DNA of 5,445 nt, taken from contig JAERMN010000257.1 in NCBI GenBank assembly GCA_016844625.1, positions 1 to 5,445 on the forward strand. The letters run 5' to 3'. The DNA is from Deltaproteobacteria bacterium (GTDB lineage: Bacteria > Desulfobacterota > Binatia > UBA9968). The notes beneath the pieces were generated by a model. The model was not told where the DNA came from, made no database searches, and worked only from the letters and a program-made list of their open reading frames with translations. Shown in pieces: positions 5,309-5,445 of the stretch. Each line of letters starts with the position of its first letter. The stretch's first letter is position 1. A program made the translations under genes and the position numbers.

Positions 5309-5445
5309 CTATTCCCGCTCAGCATTGGTCTGATGGCTTTCGCTCGCGGGCGCGTCGGCGGCGCGCTTTTTGTCTTTCAAACTGTCGATGCTCCGCACTT
5401 TTAGAATCGCCTGCAGCGCCGGCCGGTCGACAACTTCCTTTTCAA
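5309..5445 (-). CDS. C-terminal fragment of a protein, probably FtsH-type AAA+ metalloprotease
   Basis: An open frame enters from the window edge and ends at TAG 5311-5309, giving 44 residues: EKEVVDRPALQAILKVRS followed by a charged, Ala-rich, low-complexity tail (DKKRAADAPASESHQ, ending AERE). The opening pattern, an acidic-hydrophobic 'L-x-E-K-E-V-V-D-x-x-x-L-x-x-I-L', matches the end of the peptidase helical domain in many FtsH proteases, which are membrane-anchored, zinc-dependent and degrade membrane and regulatory proteins. A variable hydrophilic tail after that helix is also usual for FtsH. No catalytic or Walker motif lies inside the window, so the identity rests on this short stretch. 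A stop codon followed closely by two hairpins supports a real gene end. Confidence 0.55.
   Translation of the reverse strand, partial: EKEVVDRPALQAILKVRSIDSLKDKKRAADAPASESHQTNAERE

Overview
The window looks like ordinary chromosomal DNA from a Gram-negative bacterium of moderate GC content. The overlapping Hsp20-Lon pair, the Crp-type regulator and the small glycine-rich stress-type membrane protein together suggest a Deltaproteobacteria/NC10-like or related environmental lineage. This is an impression from gene families only; the phylum cannot be fixed from the sequence. The theme is protein quality control and stress response.

Left part, minus strand (1-1700): reading in the direction of transcription, there is a YflT-like membrane protein whose reading frame is broken twice (1700-1125). 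Nine bases further on lies a 133-residue conserved-type hypothetical with a helix-turn-helix-like C-terminus (1115-714). After a 116-base gap comes a Crp/Fnr-family regulator (597-1) that runs off the window edge. All are preceded by recognisable Shine-Dalgarno sequences.

Centre (1701-4735): a 198-base divergent intergenic region holds a good heat-shock/housekeeping-type promoter pointing right and a leader that can fold around the ribosome site. It drives a two-gene operon: a small heat-shock protein (1899-2330) whose stop overlaps the start of a complete Lon protease (2327-4735) in an ATGA junction. The probable logic is that the holdase binds unfolding proteins and Lon degrades them.

Right part, minus strand (4773-5445): lon converges on a short zinc-ribbon ORF (4973-4773). 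That ORF overlaps a 48-residue acidic ORF (5116-4970), and the pair looks like one ancestral gene split by a frameshift, with the first zinc-binding Cys replaced by Arg. Two strong hairpins (5232-5300) then separate this pair from the C-terminal end of another gene (5443-5309), probably an FtsH-type protease.

The main oddity is three apparent frame breaks in two small minus-strand genes, while Hsp20, Lon and the Crp-like gene are intact. I see no CRISPR array, mobile element, tRNA or rRNA, and no convincing sign of an undescribed multi-gene system.
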